DNA of 64,000 bases from Niastella caeni (GCF_004834005.1 NZ_STFF01000004.1:248001-312000), one strand, 5' to 3'. Shown: positions 17,812 through 27,124, counted from the stretch's first letter. Made by a program: numbers and translations. Notes: generated from the letters alone by a model not told the origin.

Positions 17812-18660
17812 ATGAAACCAGCACTTTTATTTTTCATCTTACTTATACAGATGATCAGCAGTTGCAAGAAAGATATCACCGTAGCTGTTCCCGAAGAATC
17901 GAACAAGGTGGTCTTGAACATGCTTATGAATAAAGACAGTATCATAAATGCGCGGATCACTTTATCGGGCGGGCTGAACAGCACGCAACCTTTGCCAGAG
18001 ATCAAAAATGCCATAGTGAACCTGTATGAGAATGGCACGTTCAAAGAACTACTTACACCCTATATAATATATGGTCGCACGTATTACCGCGGCAACACCC
18101 CGGCGCAGGCAGGCGCCACTTACCGGGTAACGGCTACGATACCCGGGTATGAAGAAGTTTCAGGTAGTGACCATATACCAGATACGGTAAAGGTTGGCGA
18201 CATACAATTGACTGCTGTGCCGGTCGACAACCGGCTGTTATCCACCATCAGCGTTCAACTGCACGATGATGGGGCTGTACAAAACTACTATCGCATCCGG
18301 ATGTACTGGCTAAATAGCAGTGGCTGGTATAAAGAAATGGTATATTTTGACGTAGATGATACCGAGTGGGAATTGTTTGGCGATAAAACCCGCCAGGAGT
18401 TTTATGTAACAGATGCCCTGTTCAATGGCCGCAATCCGCGGTTTACCTTCCGGCCGGCTGTAAGTGGCCAGTATAATAAGATGGCCGTAGAAATAACATC
18501 CCTTACTTATAGCAGCTATAATTACCTGAAAAGCACGTTTATGACGCTGCAGGAAAATAAATATGAGCTGGCGGAAAAAGTGATCGTGTATAACAATATA
18601 AAGAATGGCCTGGGAATTATAGGCGGCGTAGCGCAACGGGAATATGTGGTAGAGCGGTAA
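17812..18660 (+). CDS. DUF4249-family lipoprotein
   Basis: This 282-aa protein starts 2 bp after the receptor stop, so it is co-transcribed with it. The lipobox I-S-S-C gives Cys18, followed by K-K-D. The mature part has the DUF4249 layout: an N-terminal beta-sandwich (V-V-L-N-M-L-M-N-K-D-S ... V-N-L-Y-E-N-G) and a C-terminal domain with paired aromatic strands. The family is found next to TonB receptors in Bacteroidetes and is assumed to be a surface-exposed accessory of the receptor. Confidence 0.88.
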   Translation: MKPALLFFILLIQMISSCKKDITVAVPEESNKVVLNMLMNKDSIINARITLSGGLNSTQPLPEIKNAIVNLYENGTFKELLTPYIIYGRTYYRGNTPAQAGATYRVTATIPGYEEVSGSDHIPDTVKVGDIQLTAVPVDNRLLSTISVQLHDDGAVQNYYRIRMYWLNSSGWYKEMVYFDVDDTEWELFGDKTRQEFYVTDALFNGRNPRFTFRPAVSGQYNKMAVEITSLTYSSYNYLKSTFMTLQENKYELAEKVIVYNNIKNGLGIIGGVAQREYVVER

Positions 18661-18684
18661 TCCTGAACGGAAATACAACACATT

Positions 18685-19308
18685 ATGAGATCAGTTTTCT
18701 TATTCATTGTCGTTTTATCGGGCATTATCATGTCGTTCCTGAACAAAGAGGTAAGACTTTACAAATATTTGCAGCCAGGCGCCGGTACAATGACATTCAA
18801 TTGTACGTATAATACATTTCAATATAAAGGATTGCACGATACGGTAACTTTAAATTATAAGAAATTCATAGTTGAAAATGAGGCCGCCTATTGCATTGTA
18901 CGCACGAACGACTCAAATTATCAATATAGTGAACCTGCCAATTTTCTTGGCTCGGCAATACTGTTCAGGAACGACTCCATTTTACTGGCGCCGCTTGGGT
19001 GGCTGAAGCCAATTGACAGTCTTACATTAAAAGACTTCAGGTACGCTATTCCGCCAGTAATGAAATTGACAGATTCTGTATTCATTTCATTAAATGACAG
19101 AGACATTGTGTTGTCGGATTTTCAGTATGATACGTTGACAATTAATGGTACCCGCCTGGACAATTGCCTGAAGATTAAAACAACTGAAAATTATATAGGC
19201 TATTTTGGCCCGTTATATGGTGCTGTGTGGTTGAGTAAGGCTTATGGCATCGTAAAATGGATACGGGCAACCGAAAGGACAGAGATCAGAGATCTTACAA
19301 AACCATAG
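18685..19308 (+). CDS. Secreted protein of unknown function
   Basis: This 207-aa protein has an N-terminal hydrophobic segment (V-F-L-F-I-V-V-L-S-G-I-I-M-S-F-L) that is either a signal peptide or an anchor. The rest is predicted beta-rich with many paired Tyr/Asp strands and no motif I recognise. It lies 24 bp after the DUF4249 gene on the same strand, so it is probably the last gene of the sigma/FecR/receptor cluster. A surface or periplasmic accessory role is inference from position only. Confidence 0.65.
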   Translation: MRSVFLFIVVLSGIIMSFLNKEVRLYKYLQPGAGTMTFNCTYNTFQYKGLHDTVTLNYKKFIVENEAAYCIVRTNDSNYQYSEPANFLGSAILFRNDSILLAPLGWLKPIDSLTLKDFRYAIPPVMKLTDSVFISLNDRDIVLSDFQYDTLTINGTRLDNCLKIKTTENYIGYFGPLYGAVWLSKAYGIVKWIRATERTEIRDLTKP

Positions 19309-19336
19309 CGGCAAGTAAAGAAAATCTGTTTTTTGC

Positions 19337-19966
19337 TTATTTATTATTGAATAGCTGAACCATTTTGGTGAGTTCAACTATATTCGAAACGTCTAGTTTT
19401 ACCATAATGTTGGCCTTATGCGTGCTAACCGTTGAAATATGCAGAAAAAGGATCTCGGCAATTTCTGAAATAATTTTTCCATTCACCAGGTGATTCATGA
19501 TCTCAAGCTCCCTGATAGTAAGGTTATCGAAAGGAGTGCTTGCCTGGTTGTCTGTATCCTCCCAGGTTAGTATATGCTTCATGTCAGGCCCAAGATATTT
19601 TTTATTGCTCAGGATGGCCGCAACGCCAAGCCTGACCTCTGAAGGTTTAGCTTCCTTATTGATAAATCCTTTCACGCCCATGGCCAGGTACTTTTTTGCA
19701 TAAATGGCCACATTGCTCACCGTGAAGAGCATCACTTTCTGGTCGGGTTTATGCTTAAAGATGTTGTTCAACAGGCGAAGGGAGTCCATACCAGGCATCG
19801 CTATGTCCAGAATGACCAGGTCGTATTCTGTGCACTGTATTTTTTTCCAAACACAATTGCCGTTATTGCATTCATCTATTTCCGCGTCTGAGAACTCATC
19901 TTTTAAAATAAGACCTAGTCCTGTTCTTACTACTGGATGATCGTCTGCAAGTAAAATTTTTATCAT
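19337..19966 (-). CDS. LuxR/NarL-family response regulator
   Basis: This 209-aa protein has a receiver domain with Asp8-Asp9, phosphoacceptor Asp54 in L-D-I-A-M-P-G and Lys in F-I-N-K-E. The C-terminal LuxR HTH begins L-T-I-R-E-L-E-I-M and has the recognition segment H-I-S-T-V-S-T-H-K. Its start lies only 3 bp after the stop of the propeller-type sensor kinase on the same strand, so the two form an operon and a cognate pair. It is the nearest transcription factor to the family of ATCCAAnTAnTACTA sites at 23.1-40.6 kb. A link between them is untested inference. Confidence 0.92.
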   Translation of the reverse strand: MIKILLADDHPVVRTGLGLILKDEFSDAEIDECNNGNCVWKKIQCTEYDLVILDIAMPGMDSLRLLNNIFKHKPDQKVMLFTVSNVAIYAKKYLAMGVKGFINKEAKPSEVRLGVAAILSNKKYLGPDMKHILTWEDTDNQASTPFDNLTIRELEIMNHLVNGKIISEIAEILFLHISTVSTHKANIMVKLDVSNIVELTKMVQLFNNK

Positions 19967-19969
19967 TCG

Positions 19970-22900
19970 CTACCCCTTGTTTTCAAAAGTTATGGTTATT
20001 ATATTACCCTGGTCATTACCCGAAACTATGTCAAGCGTACCATGCAGCCTGCCGAGGATCTCAATAATGATCTTGTACCCCCACCCCATTCCGTGGTGCG
20101 AAGGATTATAACTTTTATCAAGGATCCGTGCTACCAGTTCCTTTTCCATGGCATCGCCGGCATCGGTCATAATGATTCGGGTGGTGAATGCATCCTGAAT
20201 GGCGTTAATCGTTATTTCTCCTTCAAAAGTATATTTATTGGCATTATCGGCCAGGTTTCTCAGCACCAGGCTTAACAGGCTGGCATCTGAATAGAGAACA
20301 ATATGTTCAGGGACCAGGTTACTAAAAGTATTTTTTTGAATTTGAGCTCCCATTTCACCCAATGAGATAATTTCACTTATCATGTTGCGCAACACTATTT
20401 TTTCGTGGTTGATGGCAAAGCCCTCTTTTTGCATATTGGTAAACACAAAAAAGCCCTGTGTAAAATCGTATATTTCATTGGTTGCGTTGTCGAACTGGAA
20501 CAGGATCTGCGACAGTTCCCCATCTGATAATTTTTTATGGTTATTGTACATTCGCCGGGCTAAAATATGCAGGAACCGAAGTGGTGACCGGAGGTCATGC
20601 AGAATAGCGGAGATCATTAACTCTTTTACCCGGTTGCTCTCTGATAATTGTTCGGTTCTTTCATCCACCTTTTGCTGCAGCAAGTGCGCTTTTTTTACCT
20701 GGTAATTGTACCGTACCCGAAAAAACAATAAAAACGCGCCTGTTGCCAGCCCACCCAGGAGGCACCTGAACCACACCTGTTCATACCAGTAAGGAAGTAT
20801 GGTTAAATGGAGCGTATTATAGGTATAGTGCGCATAGGGATTCTGACTTCTCACAGTAAGGGTGTACTTACCGCTTCTCATGTTTGTTAATATGAGTTTA
20901 CCGTCTTCATTCACCGGGAACCATTTATCGCTCAACTCCTTTATCGCATATTCAAGGTGCAGGTTAAACTTGTTACCGAAATAAGGAGTTGAAATTTCAA
21001 AGATCAATCGGCTCGAATCCCTTGTCACCTCCAGTTTGTCTTTCAATAGCACCCTTTTATCATCGGCCGTTACAAGGTCTACAAATATTGGTTTATCGGG
21101 CAGACTCACATGTACGCTATCAGCATTAAACCGTACCAGGCCATCCAGTGAGGGCAAAGAAAAATGGCCATCCTTTGTTTCAATGCCACAGGGTGTGCAC
21201 CAACCATTAAATTCATTGGTGCTAAATCCATATGATTTATCAACATAGTAATAATAAACCTGCGGTTGGCTACCGGCTGCATAATCATCCAATTCTTTTT
21301 TCGCCACCCTGAACAAACCCTTGTTGGTAGGTATCCAGAAATAACCCTGCCGGTCCTCCATGAAACAATGAACGGTAACAAGGCTTTTCCGGGAGTCCAA
21401 AGGCATTTTGATGAAATTATTCTTATAAAATTTATAGAAACCCTGTCCATATGTACCGATCCAGATACTGCTATCCCTCGCTATATGAATAATATCTATA
21501 GACATTTTTTCCAGGCCGGGTACCGGGCGCAATGAATGTTTCGAAAGGTCATAGGCAAACAAACCTGCCGATGTTCCAATCCATAAATTATGGCTACTCA
21601 CTTCCCTGAGGAGATGGATATCTGCCTTCATCAGGTCGTTATCATTGATTAAAATAGCGTCTTCTGTTCCGTGCCGCCTGAATACCTGGTGCTTATTGCT
21701 GTAGATAATATCCTTATTATCCCTTTCAATAATGCCGGTAAGATAATAGCCCAGGCTTTTAACGCTGACGAAAGATCGAAGATCCTTATCTGTTCTTTTC
21801 AGGGAATCAAATTCCGACAGCCAGATCGATCCATCGGAGGCCTGCATCAGGGCCTGTTTATCGATGGTGTGTATATCAGGGAATGCGATATGATCGTTAT
21901 TGGTATAATTCAGTACACCTGTGCTGGTGAGTATGCGCCCGCCTGGCAATTCAATCTGGGAAGACTGGCTGTTGATCATAAACCTGGGATCGTTAAAAAA
22001 GAGCCTGTCAAATTCATGCAGCTTCAGTACATACAACCCATTCGTAATGGTACCTATGTAAAGCGCCTGGTAGCCTTCATCATAGATCATGCATTTGATG
22101 TCTTTGATGGGAATATCAGCCGCCAGTATTTTATAGTCCAATACGTTGTTGACCAGGCGGAGCAACAGGATCGTATCCTTACAAACCATGAGGGAGTGAT
22201 TGCCATCTCTCCTTATTTTTAAAGAAGCCTGTACCGGATTGTGGTCAGCATTGGCTGTACTGATCAGCAATGGGAGCAGGTTGCCGGCACAACTGATATT
22301 TTTTTGTAATACCCCGTTTTTGTAAGCGAACAGGTGATATTGATCATCCATATAAAAATAAATATCCCCAACCATGAATTGAAGCTTCAGGATATGGCGG
22401 GAGATTTCCCGTAGTTCGGTTATACTGCGCGTGTTTTCATCCAGGAAGTAACAATGATCTGCATTGTAAAAGTAAGCTTTACTTTCATTTACTGTAGTAA
22501 GCGCATAGGACGCCTTCAGTTTTTTGAGTAGTTGTTTATAGGCACCTCCATCGTTTTTAGTTGCGTGTGCTTTGTAAATGCCGGAATAAAAAAACAGGTG
22601 ATTGTTTGATGTGATCAATTCCCGGTACGGCAAGGCAGAAATAACACTGTCCGTTACGATCTGGTAATCATCGGTGAGGGAGAGAATGTGGCTGCTGTCA
22701 AATACCGGTTTAAAAAGTATGTTGCTTTTTCCAGGCTCTCTTTGTGGCAGCGAATATTCGTTCCATAATAAAGCCGGACTATTCTGCGAATTATACTCCC
22801 TGAAATTTTTACCATCAAACCTCACTATACCCATTCTCGTGGCCAGCCACAGGAACCCGTTTTTATCAAAGGCCATGGCATTGATACTGTTTTGCGGAAG

Positions 22901-23035
22901 GGCATTATCGCTGTTGTAATGGGTTATACTATACCCATTAGTGAGCGGTTGCTCTTTTGACGGCAGCCATCGCAACAGACAATATACAATTAATAACAGT
23001 GGCCTCGCCCAGGTGCTAATCATAGTGTTGATCAA
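19970..23035 (-). CDS. Propeller-type sensor histidine kinase
   Basis: This 1021-aa protein has a signal/anchor at the N-terminus. A large extracytoplasmic ligand-binding region of two-component-regulator propeller repeats follows (for example I-W-I-G-T-Y-G-Q-G-F-Y-K and L-W-I-G-T-S-A-G-L-F-A-Y). A Y_Y_Y domain spans about 680-755, and one transmembrane helix lies at about 765-785. The kinase core has phosphoacceptor His813 in A-I-L-H-D-L-R-S-P, an N-box R-N-L-A-D-N-A-N-K-Y and a G2 box G-M-G-W-G-Y. Unlike hybrid two-component systems of Bacteroidetes it has no fused receiver or AraC domain, and its regulator is the separate downstream gene. Confidence 0.9.
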   Translation of the reverse strand: MINTMISTWARPLLLIVYCLLRWLPSKEQPLTNGYSITHYNSDNALPQNSINAMAFDKNGFLWLATRMGIVRFDGKNFREYNSQNSPALLWNEYSLPQREPGKSNILFKPVFDSSHILSLTDDYQIVTDSVISALPYRELITSNNHLFFYSGIYKAHATKNDGGAYKQLLKKLKASYALTTVNESKAYFYNADHCYFLDENTRSITELREISRHILKLQFMVGDIYFYMDDQYHLFAYKNGVLQKNISCAGNLLPLLISTANADHNPVQASLKIRRDGNHSLMVCKDTILLLRLVNNVLDYKILAADIPIKDIKCMIYDEGYQALYIGTITNGLYVLKLHEFDRLFFNDPRFMINSQSSQIELPGGRILTSTGVLNYTNNDHIAFPDIHTIDKQALMQASDGSIWLSEFDSLKRTDKDLRSFVSVKSLGYYLTGIIERDNKDIIYSNKHQVFRRHGTEDAILINDNDLMKADIHLLREVSSHNLWIGTSAGLFAYDLSKHSLRPVPGLEKMSIDIIHIARDSSIWIGTYGQGFYKFYKNNFIKMPLDSRKSLVTVHCFMEDRQGYFWIPTNKGLFRVAKKELDDYAAGSQPQVYYYYVDKSYGFSTNEFNGWCTPCGIETKDGHFSLPSLDGLVRFNADSVHVSLPDKPIFVDLVTADDKRVLLKDKLEVTRDSSRLIFEISTPYFGNKFNLHLEYAIKELSDKWFPVNEDGKLILTNMRSGKYTLTVRSQNPYAHYTYNTLHLTILPYWYEQVWFRCLLGGLATGAFLLFFRVRYNYQVKKAHLLQQKVDERTEQLSESNRVKELMISAILHDLRSPLRFLHILARRMYNNHKKLSDGELSQILFQFDNATNEIYDFTQGFFVFTNMQKEGFAINHEKIVLRNMISEIISLGEMGAQIQKNTFSNLVPEHIVLYSDASLLSLVLRNLADNANKYTFEGEITINAIQDAFTTRIIMTDAGDAMEKELVARILDKSYNPSHHGMGWGYKIIIEILGRLHGTLDIVSGNDQGNIITITFENKG

Positions 23036-23160
23036 AGTCAGTTTAGGGTTCTTACAACGGTTAAATATTATAATTAATTATTAATAAACAATGCTCATGG
23101 TTATTTTTTTTCAAAAATGATTCAATTAGTTGTTCATTATACAATTGATAAATTTTCTAT

Positions 23161-23175
23161 ATCCAAGTAATACTA
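23161..23175 (+). promoter_or_regulatory. Conserved element ATCCAAGTAATACTA, site 1
   Basis: This site is an exact match to the copies at 26162, 28628 and 32017, and is preceded by ACAATTGATAAATTTTC as at those sites. It lies 70 bp before the ATG of a relic glycine-rich gene at 23246. It shows that the promoter region survived although the gene decayed. Confidence 0.6.
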
Positions 23176-23245
23176 TGAAACAGATTCCCCGGCCTTTCCA
23201 CTTTTGCACAGTTATGATCTGTTATCATAATAAATCCGTTACCTG

Positions 23246-23376
23246 ATGAAAAACGTTTTTAAAAATGCAAAGTTAACCGCATCCTGTTTACGGTTGTATG
23301 GTGTATAGTAATATTATCAATGCATACCAAACAGGCACAAACCTGCCCGCAAAGGGAAATGGGTAATTCATCATAC
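23246..23376 (+). pseudogene. Relic of a third glycine-rich T9SS protein (ends only)
   Basis: The 5' part, from ATG 23246, is almost identical to the start of the gene at 32106 (ATGCAAAGTTAAC, GCATCCTGTTTACGGTT) and encodes the start of the same signal peptide before a TAG. The tail of that signal peptide region follows (CAGGCACAAACCTGCCCGC). It then joins directly to sequence matching the 3' end of the paralogue (GGGAAAT, GGTAATTCATCATA). About 1.9 kb of gene body is missing, so this is an internal-deletion remnant and not an independent small gene. Confidence 0.75.
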
Positions 23377-23412
23377 ATTTTAAAACAATTACACCCCTAG
23401 CCCCAAAAATGA

Positions 23413-23448
23413 AAAGGCGGCCTCAAATTATTTTTGATGGCCGCCTTT
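23413..23448. terminator. Bidirectional terminator
   Basis: AAAGGCGGCC and GGCCGCCTTT form a 10-bp stem with a 16-nt loop. It lies 21 bp beyond the minus-strand metalloprotease stop and downstream of the relic on the plus strand. The remaining 23036-23160 stretch is AT-rich and holds no gene; it includes the leader of the sensor kinase. Confidence 0.75.
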
Positions 23449-23468
23449 CGTCATTTATCCGCGAGCAT

Positions 23469-25232
23469 TTATAGAGCGTTTTGTTTTATTAATTTCTTCG
23501 TTATTGTTTGTTTCCCTGTATTTATTGTAATGAAATATAAACCTGACGAAAGGTTGGCGATATTTATCTGTTGCCCGCTTTGCACATGCGATGCAGTGTA
23601 AACGACAACACCGTTAACATCCCTTATTTTAACATCAAAATGACTATTGTGTTTACCGAATTGCAGGGTAACCTGGTTGGCTGCCGGATTAGGCGATACC
23701 ACTAATGAAATGATATCTTTCGGTTTTGCCAACGGGGTAACGCCACCTTTAGGATCGTGGTCAAGCACTATATGAATGGGAACCGTACCGGAAATATTGT
23801 AGCTGCCGAGGGATGCATAGTTGGAATAACCGGTGGTTGCAGGGTCTCCTTCACCCGTACCTGTAACGGAAACGTAATAGCTTCCGGCCGCCAGTGTGGT
23901 ACTGATACCGGCATTTAAACCAGCCGGATTGGATGATGTAATAACAGTTCCGGTATGGTCGTATAAGGTAGCTAAAATATCCAGCGTTGGATAATGTGCA
24001 TTGGGAGTAAAGGTGAGGTTAACCGGGCCGCTACTGGTGCTGAAGGAAAACATATCCACATCAGCCGTGCGTTCAATAACACCCTTGTGGCTTACATTAC
24101 CCAAAGCATTCATTGTTAACAAAGTTGCAGCCGTTGTTGAATTCGTATAATCATCAACGCGGTAGCCTACGCCGAAGCGATGACCTGTCATTATTGCCAG
24201 GTCGTTTTCCTGGTTAGTGGCATTGAGATATTCGCCTTTGCTCCATTGTACAAGAGATTTAGAATATCCAACGCCCATTACCGGCGCCCAGTTACCCTGA
24301 CCGCCATAATATTCTTCACCGGGTCTTCCATCGTGATCCAAACCCAGTGTATGACCGATCTCATGGACTGCTACATCGCCGACGGCTTTGCCTCTGGTGT
24401 TGAATGCCCAGCAGGGTGTATCCTCATTCCAGGCAAACGAACCTATATAAGCTACTCCGCCGGCTCCAGGCAAAGCTGTATTCGTAGGTGTAAAGATGCA
24501 TCGCATTCTTCTGTTTTTGGGATAGGTATTGAAAACGGCCTCACTGGTAGTGATATTCAGGGAAAAAGGGCGAAAGGCTTCGCTTACCAACTCCCAGGTC
24601 TCTTGCTTCGCATCTTCTGATATGGTAGCTGGTGCTGCGTTGATAGGATTACCGCTATTCCAATACCTGCTGGAAACATATTGTCCGTCGAAGTCGAGCA
24701 ACACACAACCATTGCCGCCCGGATAGCTTTGCAGGTCGGCAAGGGCGGCGGCACTCGTTGCCGTAGCAACCTTCGCAGCAGCTGTTGAGGGAGTGGCAGG
24801 CTCCATGGCTTCCTGATAATCGATACAAATGATCTTATTGATGTCTGTTTCCTGTACATATACAGCACCGTTGTTATCGGAAGAATACGTATACGCTTTT
24901 TTGCTGTCTGGCAACAGGATGTGCCCCTGTACCGATTTGTTCTCAATGTCCAGGTAAAAAGATGAGTTCGGCACATTGGCAATGCTGCCGGCCAGTTTTT
25001 CCGATGCTGTTCCGTCAGCGATGCGATAAGTAACGACAGCAGGCAAACTGCGTGTTGGTGATAGTTGTAATTGTAACCGGCCATTGCCATTTGGCTTGCC
25101 AGCCAGTTGCCGGCGAAAACTACTTAGCAGGTTGGTACTGTTACCAATTGGGCAGGGCTTTTCCTGTGCATAAGTAAAGGGAGTTACTGCGAACATACAT
25201 AGCAGCAATAAGAGAAGGTTTAGTTTGTACAT
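23469..25232 (-). CDS. Secreted metzincin-type zinc metalloprotease with T9SS sorting domain
   Basis: This 587-aa protein has a signal peptide ending T-Y-A-Q and a propeptide-like region to about residue 165. The catalytic domain carries the extended zinc motif H-E-I-G-H-T-L-G-L-D-H, giving ligands His290, His294 and His300 and general base Glu291. A downstream P-V-M-G is a likely Met-turn. A PPC-type beta-sandwich follows (about 385-485), then a C-terminal T9SS type A sorting domain (about 505-587: V-V-S-P-N-P-A-A-N ... L-S-S-G-L-Y-F-I-T-I ... K-K-L-I-K). It should be exported by T9SS as a surface or extracellular protease. Its promoter side carries a weak copy of the 23-41 kb element (25281-25295). 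Confidence 0.9.
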   Translation of the reverse strand: MYKLNLLLLLLCMFAVTPFTYAQEKPCPIGNSTNLLSSFRRQLAGKPNGNGRLQLQLSPTRSLPAVVTYRIADGTASEKLAGSIANVPNSSFYLDIENKSVQGHILLPDSKKAYTYSSDNNGAVYVQETDINKIICIDYQEAMEPATPSTAAAKVATATSAAALADLQSYPGGNGCVLLDFDGQYVSSRYWNSGNPINAAPATISEDAKQETWELVSEAFRPFSLNITTSEAVFNTYPKNRRMRCIFTPTNTALPGAGGVAYIGSFAWNEDTPCWAFNTRGKAVGDVAVHEIGHTLGLDHDGRPGEEYYGGQGNWAPVMGVGYSKSLVQWSKGEYLNATNQENDLAIMTGHRFGVGYRVDDYTNSTTAATLLTMNALGNVSHKGVIERTADVDMFSFSTSSGPVNLTFTPNAHYPTLDILATLYDHTGTVITSSNPAGLNAGISTTLAAGSYYVSVTGTGEGDPATTGYSNYASLGSYNISGTVPIHIVLDHDPKGGVTPLAKPKDIISLVVSPNPAANQVTLQFGKHNSHFDVKIRDVNGVVVYTASHVQSGQQINIANLSSGLYFITINTGKQTITKKLIKQNAL

Positions 25233-25280
25233 AGTTTGGGATTAAAGGGCGAAGATAAAGTGCTGCACACGCGCCGGCTG

Positions 25281-25295
25281 TCCAATTAGTTGGAT
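25281..25295 (-). promoter_or_regulatory. Weak match to the conserved element, facing the metalloprotease
   Basis: On the minus strand it reads ATCCAACTAATTGGA, matching ATCCAAnTAnTACTA in the first 11 positions only. It lies 48 bp upstream of the protease ATG at 25232. The core TCCAA-TTAG-TTGGA is palindromic. Membership in the family is uncertain. Confidence 0.3.
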
Positions 25296-25334
25296 TTATG
25301 AAATAAATCTTGCATACAATTAAAGGTTGTCAAA

Positions 25335-25349
25335 ATCCAATTAATACTA
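25335..25349 (+). promoter_or_regulatory. Conserved element ATCCAATTAATACTA, site 2
   Basis: It is preceded by ATACAATTAA and GTTGTC as at the other sites, and lies 84 bp upstream of ATG 25434. It differs from the most common form only at the variable seventh base. Confidence 0.55.
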
Positions 25350-25433
25350 CGATACAGGCATTTTGCAAACGTATATTGCAGTGTGGAGGCATTGAACCAG
25401 GAATAGAAATCGTCACACCTTTTCTTCAAGATC

Positions 25434-26060
25434 ATGATCAATAATCGAAATTCACCACGCTTTACCAGCCGGATATTGATAGATGAGAAGGACAAACAGG
25501 CATTCGCCCTGGGATTTACATCGGTGGGCGGAAACTTCCAGATCCCTGACGAATATCTCCATAGAGCTTCTGCGCGTGGCTTCTTTAAAAATAACGAGAT
25601 GGTTGCAGGATACCTCATTAATGATTCGGCCCCGTTTCGCTATGAAATGATCCTTCCTGAGGAGGCACGCATCGACCTTCAAAAGCGCGGTTATCTGGTT
25701 GAAGCAACATCGTGCGAGCTCACCTGTATGTGGATGCGGAAGGGCACGCTTACCAGTTTTGAAAGAAATGCTGTGTACGTTCGTTCTACTGTGGATACGT
25801 TTCGAACACAGAAACGGTATGTGATCGCCGGATCAGTTGTTGAGGCCCTGGCGCGCATGCAAAAGCAAACGCTCCCGCGAACGATCTATCATGGATTATT
25901 GGCAAAGGGAGGCATGGTTGAAATTTACGTTGCCCCGCGATACCTTATGATGATCCGCATTACTGTTGTAGCCCTTATTGCTTACCCCCGCGACCTACTG
26001 CACCTCCTAAAGAACAGTATAATTAACTTCTTTGACCTCAGAGACCCATTGTTAAAATAA
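25434..26060 (+). CDS. Orphan 208-aa protein, function unknown
   Basis: No domain is recognised with confidence. The N-terminal two thirds are mixed alpha/beta, with G-N-F-Q-I-P-D-E-Y-L and an R-G-F-F-K-N-N-E-M-V-A-G-Y pattern that loosely recalls acyltransferase-like folds, but the GNAT acetyl-CoA loop is not evident. The C-terminus has a short hydrophobic stretch (Y-L-M-M-I-R-I-T-V-V-A-L-I-A-Y) that may bind membrane. It has no signal peptide, so it is cytoplasmic or membrane-associated. It is preceded by a conserved 15-bp element shared with neighbouring surface-protein genes. Confidence 0.7.
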   Translation: MINNRNSPRFTSRILIDEKDKQAFALGFTSVGGNFQIPDEYLHRASARGFFKNNEMVAGYLINDSAPFRYEMILPEEARIDLQKRGYLVEATSCELTCMWMRKGTLTSFERNAVYVRSTVDTFRTQKRYVIAGSVVEALARMQKQTLPRTIYHGLLAKGGMVEIYVAPRYLMMIRITVVALIAYPRDLLHLLKNSIINFFDLRDPLLK

Positions 26061-26161
26061 CGGTACCCTATTCTGCCAATCTGCTAAACCTTCAATGGTA
26101 AGGTCCGGATCACATTTTTGCTACGATCAAATACTCAACACACAATTAAGGAATTATCATT

Positions 26162-26176
26162 ATCCAAGTAATACTA
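26162..26176 (+). promoter_or_regulatory. Conserved element ATCCAAGTAATACTA, site 3
   Basis: Upstream sequence ACAATTAAGGAATTATC matches the leader of the other sites. The collagen-like lipoprotein start is at 26331, 154 bp downstream, the longest spacing in the family. Confidence 0.55.
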
Positions 26177-26330
26177 AAGACGAGTTTCTTTCAATAATTC
26201 AATTTTGCACTGCTATTGTGATTATCAAAGCGGTATGCATGCACCCTTTGGGTCTTCCGGATGGATGCAGCTATAGCCGTTAACCAACAGTCACTTTGTT
26301 TTATTCACTTTAAATTAATAATTGTACTTT

Positions 26331-27101
26331 ATGAAATGGAAACATTATTCTTTAATGGTTTTATGTTCGACCCTTTTACTGGTCAGTTGTTCAAAAGACG
26401 GATCAAATGGTGCAGACGGCACCAATGGTACCAATGGCACTAATGGTAAAGACGGCGCCAACGGTACCAATGGTAAAGACGGTGCCAATGGTAAAACGGC
26501 TTTAACCAGAACTACCAAAGAAGCGCCAGGGGCAAACTGCAAGTATGGAGGCACCAAATTTGAAACAGGTATAGATGCCAACAATAACGGAATACTGGAT
26601 GACAATGAAGTGACTGCTACCCAAACAAAATATGTATGCGATGGGGCCGGTGCTACTTATTCTTCATGGATCGATGTGAACGTGACGGATACCACTTTTA
26701 GCAACGGAGTGGCAGTTAACTTTAATCACATACAGATTATACCTGCACCAACATTAACTACCGATATAGTGGACAAGGGAATTGTTTTGATGTATTATAG
26801 AAGTAAGGACAGTACAGTAGTTCCTATAGAAAGAGACGGCGCCTATGCAATTACTGATTTGGATTCAGCAGGTACAGGTACCATTTTTTTTAATCCAGGA
26901 TATGTTTTCAAAGAAAAAAAGATTTCTTTTTTAGTAAGAACCTACACTGGGTGGAATACCTATAATAGGGACGAATTGAATAAAAACGGATCGGCTGTCC
27001 GGTATGTTCTGATTCCTGGCATGACTCAGGGTCGCAGCATTGCTGACCTGCAAAAGATGCCTTATGGCGAATTAGCTAAATTATATAACATCGAGGATTA
27101 G
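26331..27101 (+). CDS. Collagen-like lipoprotein with DUF7151-type domain (copy 1)
   Basis: From ATG 26331 this is a 256-aa protein with signal peptide and lipobox L-V-S-C. Immediately after the lipid anchor is a collagen-like run of G-x-x triplets, mainly G-T-N and G-K-D-G-A-N. A Cys-containing module follows (A-N-C-K-Y-G-G-T-K-F ... D-A-N-N-N-G-I-L-D-D-N-E-V ... Y-V-C-D-G), with an Asp-rich loop that may bind calcium, as in DUF7151 proteins. The C-terminal domain ends V-R-Y-V-L-I-P-G-M ... Y-G-E-L-A-K-L-Y-N-I. A paralogue lies at 31126. The likely location is the outer surface, with the collagen-like stalk as spacer. Confidence 0.85.
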   Translation: MKWKHYSLMVLCSTLLLVSCSKDGSNGADGTNGTNGTNGKDGANGTNGKDGANGKTALTRTTKEAPGANCKYGGTKFETGIDANNNGILDDNEVTATQTKYVCDGAGATYSSWIDVNVTDTTFSNGVAVNFNHIQIIPAPTLTTDIVDKGIVLMYYRSKDSTVVPIERDGAYAITDLDSAGTGTIFFNPGYVFKEKKISFLVRTYTGWNTYNRDELNKNGSAVRYVLIPGMTQGRSIADLQKMPYGELAKLYNIED

Positions 27102-27124
27102 GGGAACGGCTCAAGGATGAAAAT

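Noticed and set aside
15215..18660. SusCD-type polysaccharide utilisation locus
   Set aside because: No SusD homologue or glycoside hydrolase is adjacent, and the partner is a DUF4249 lipoprotein.
19970..23035. Hybrid two-component system (one-protein sensor/regulator)
   Set aside because: The protein ends after the HATPase domain; there is no receiver or AraC domain.
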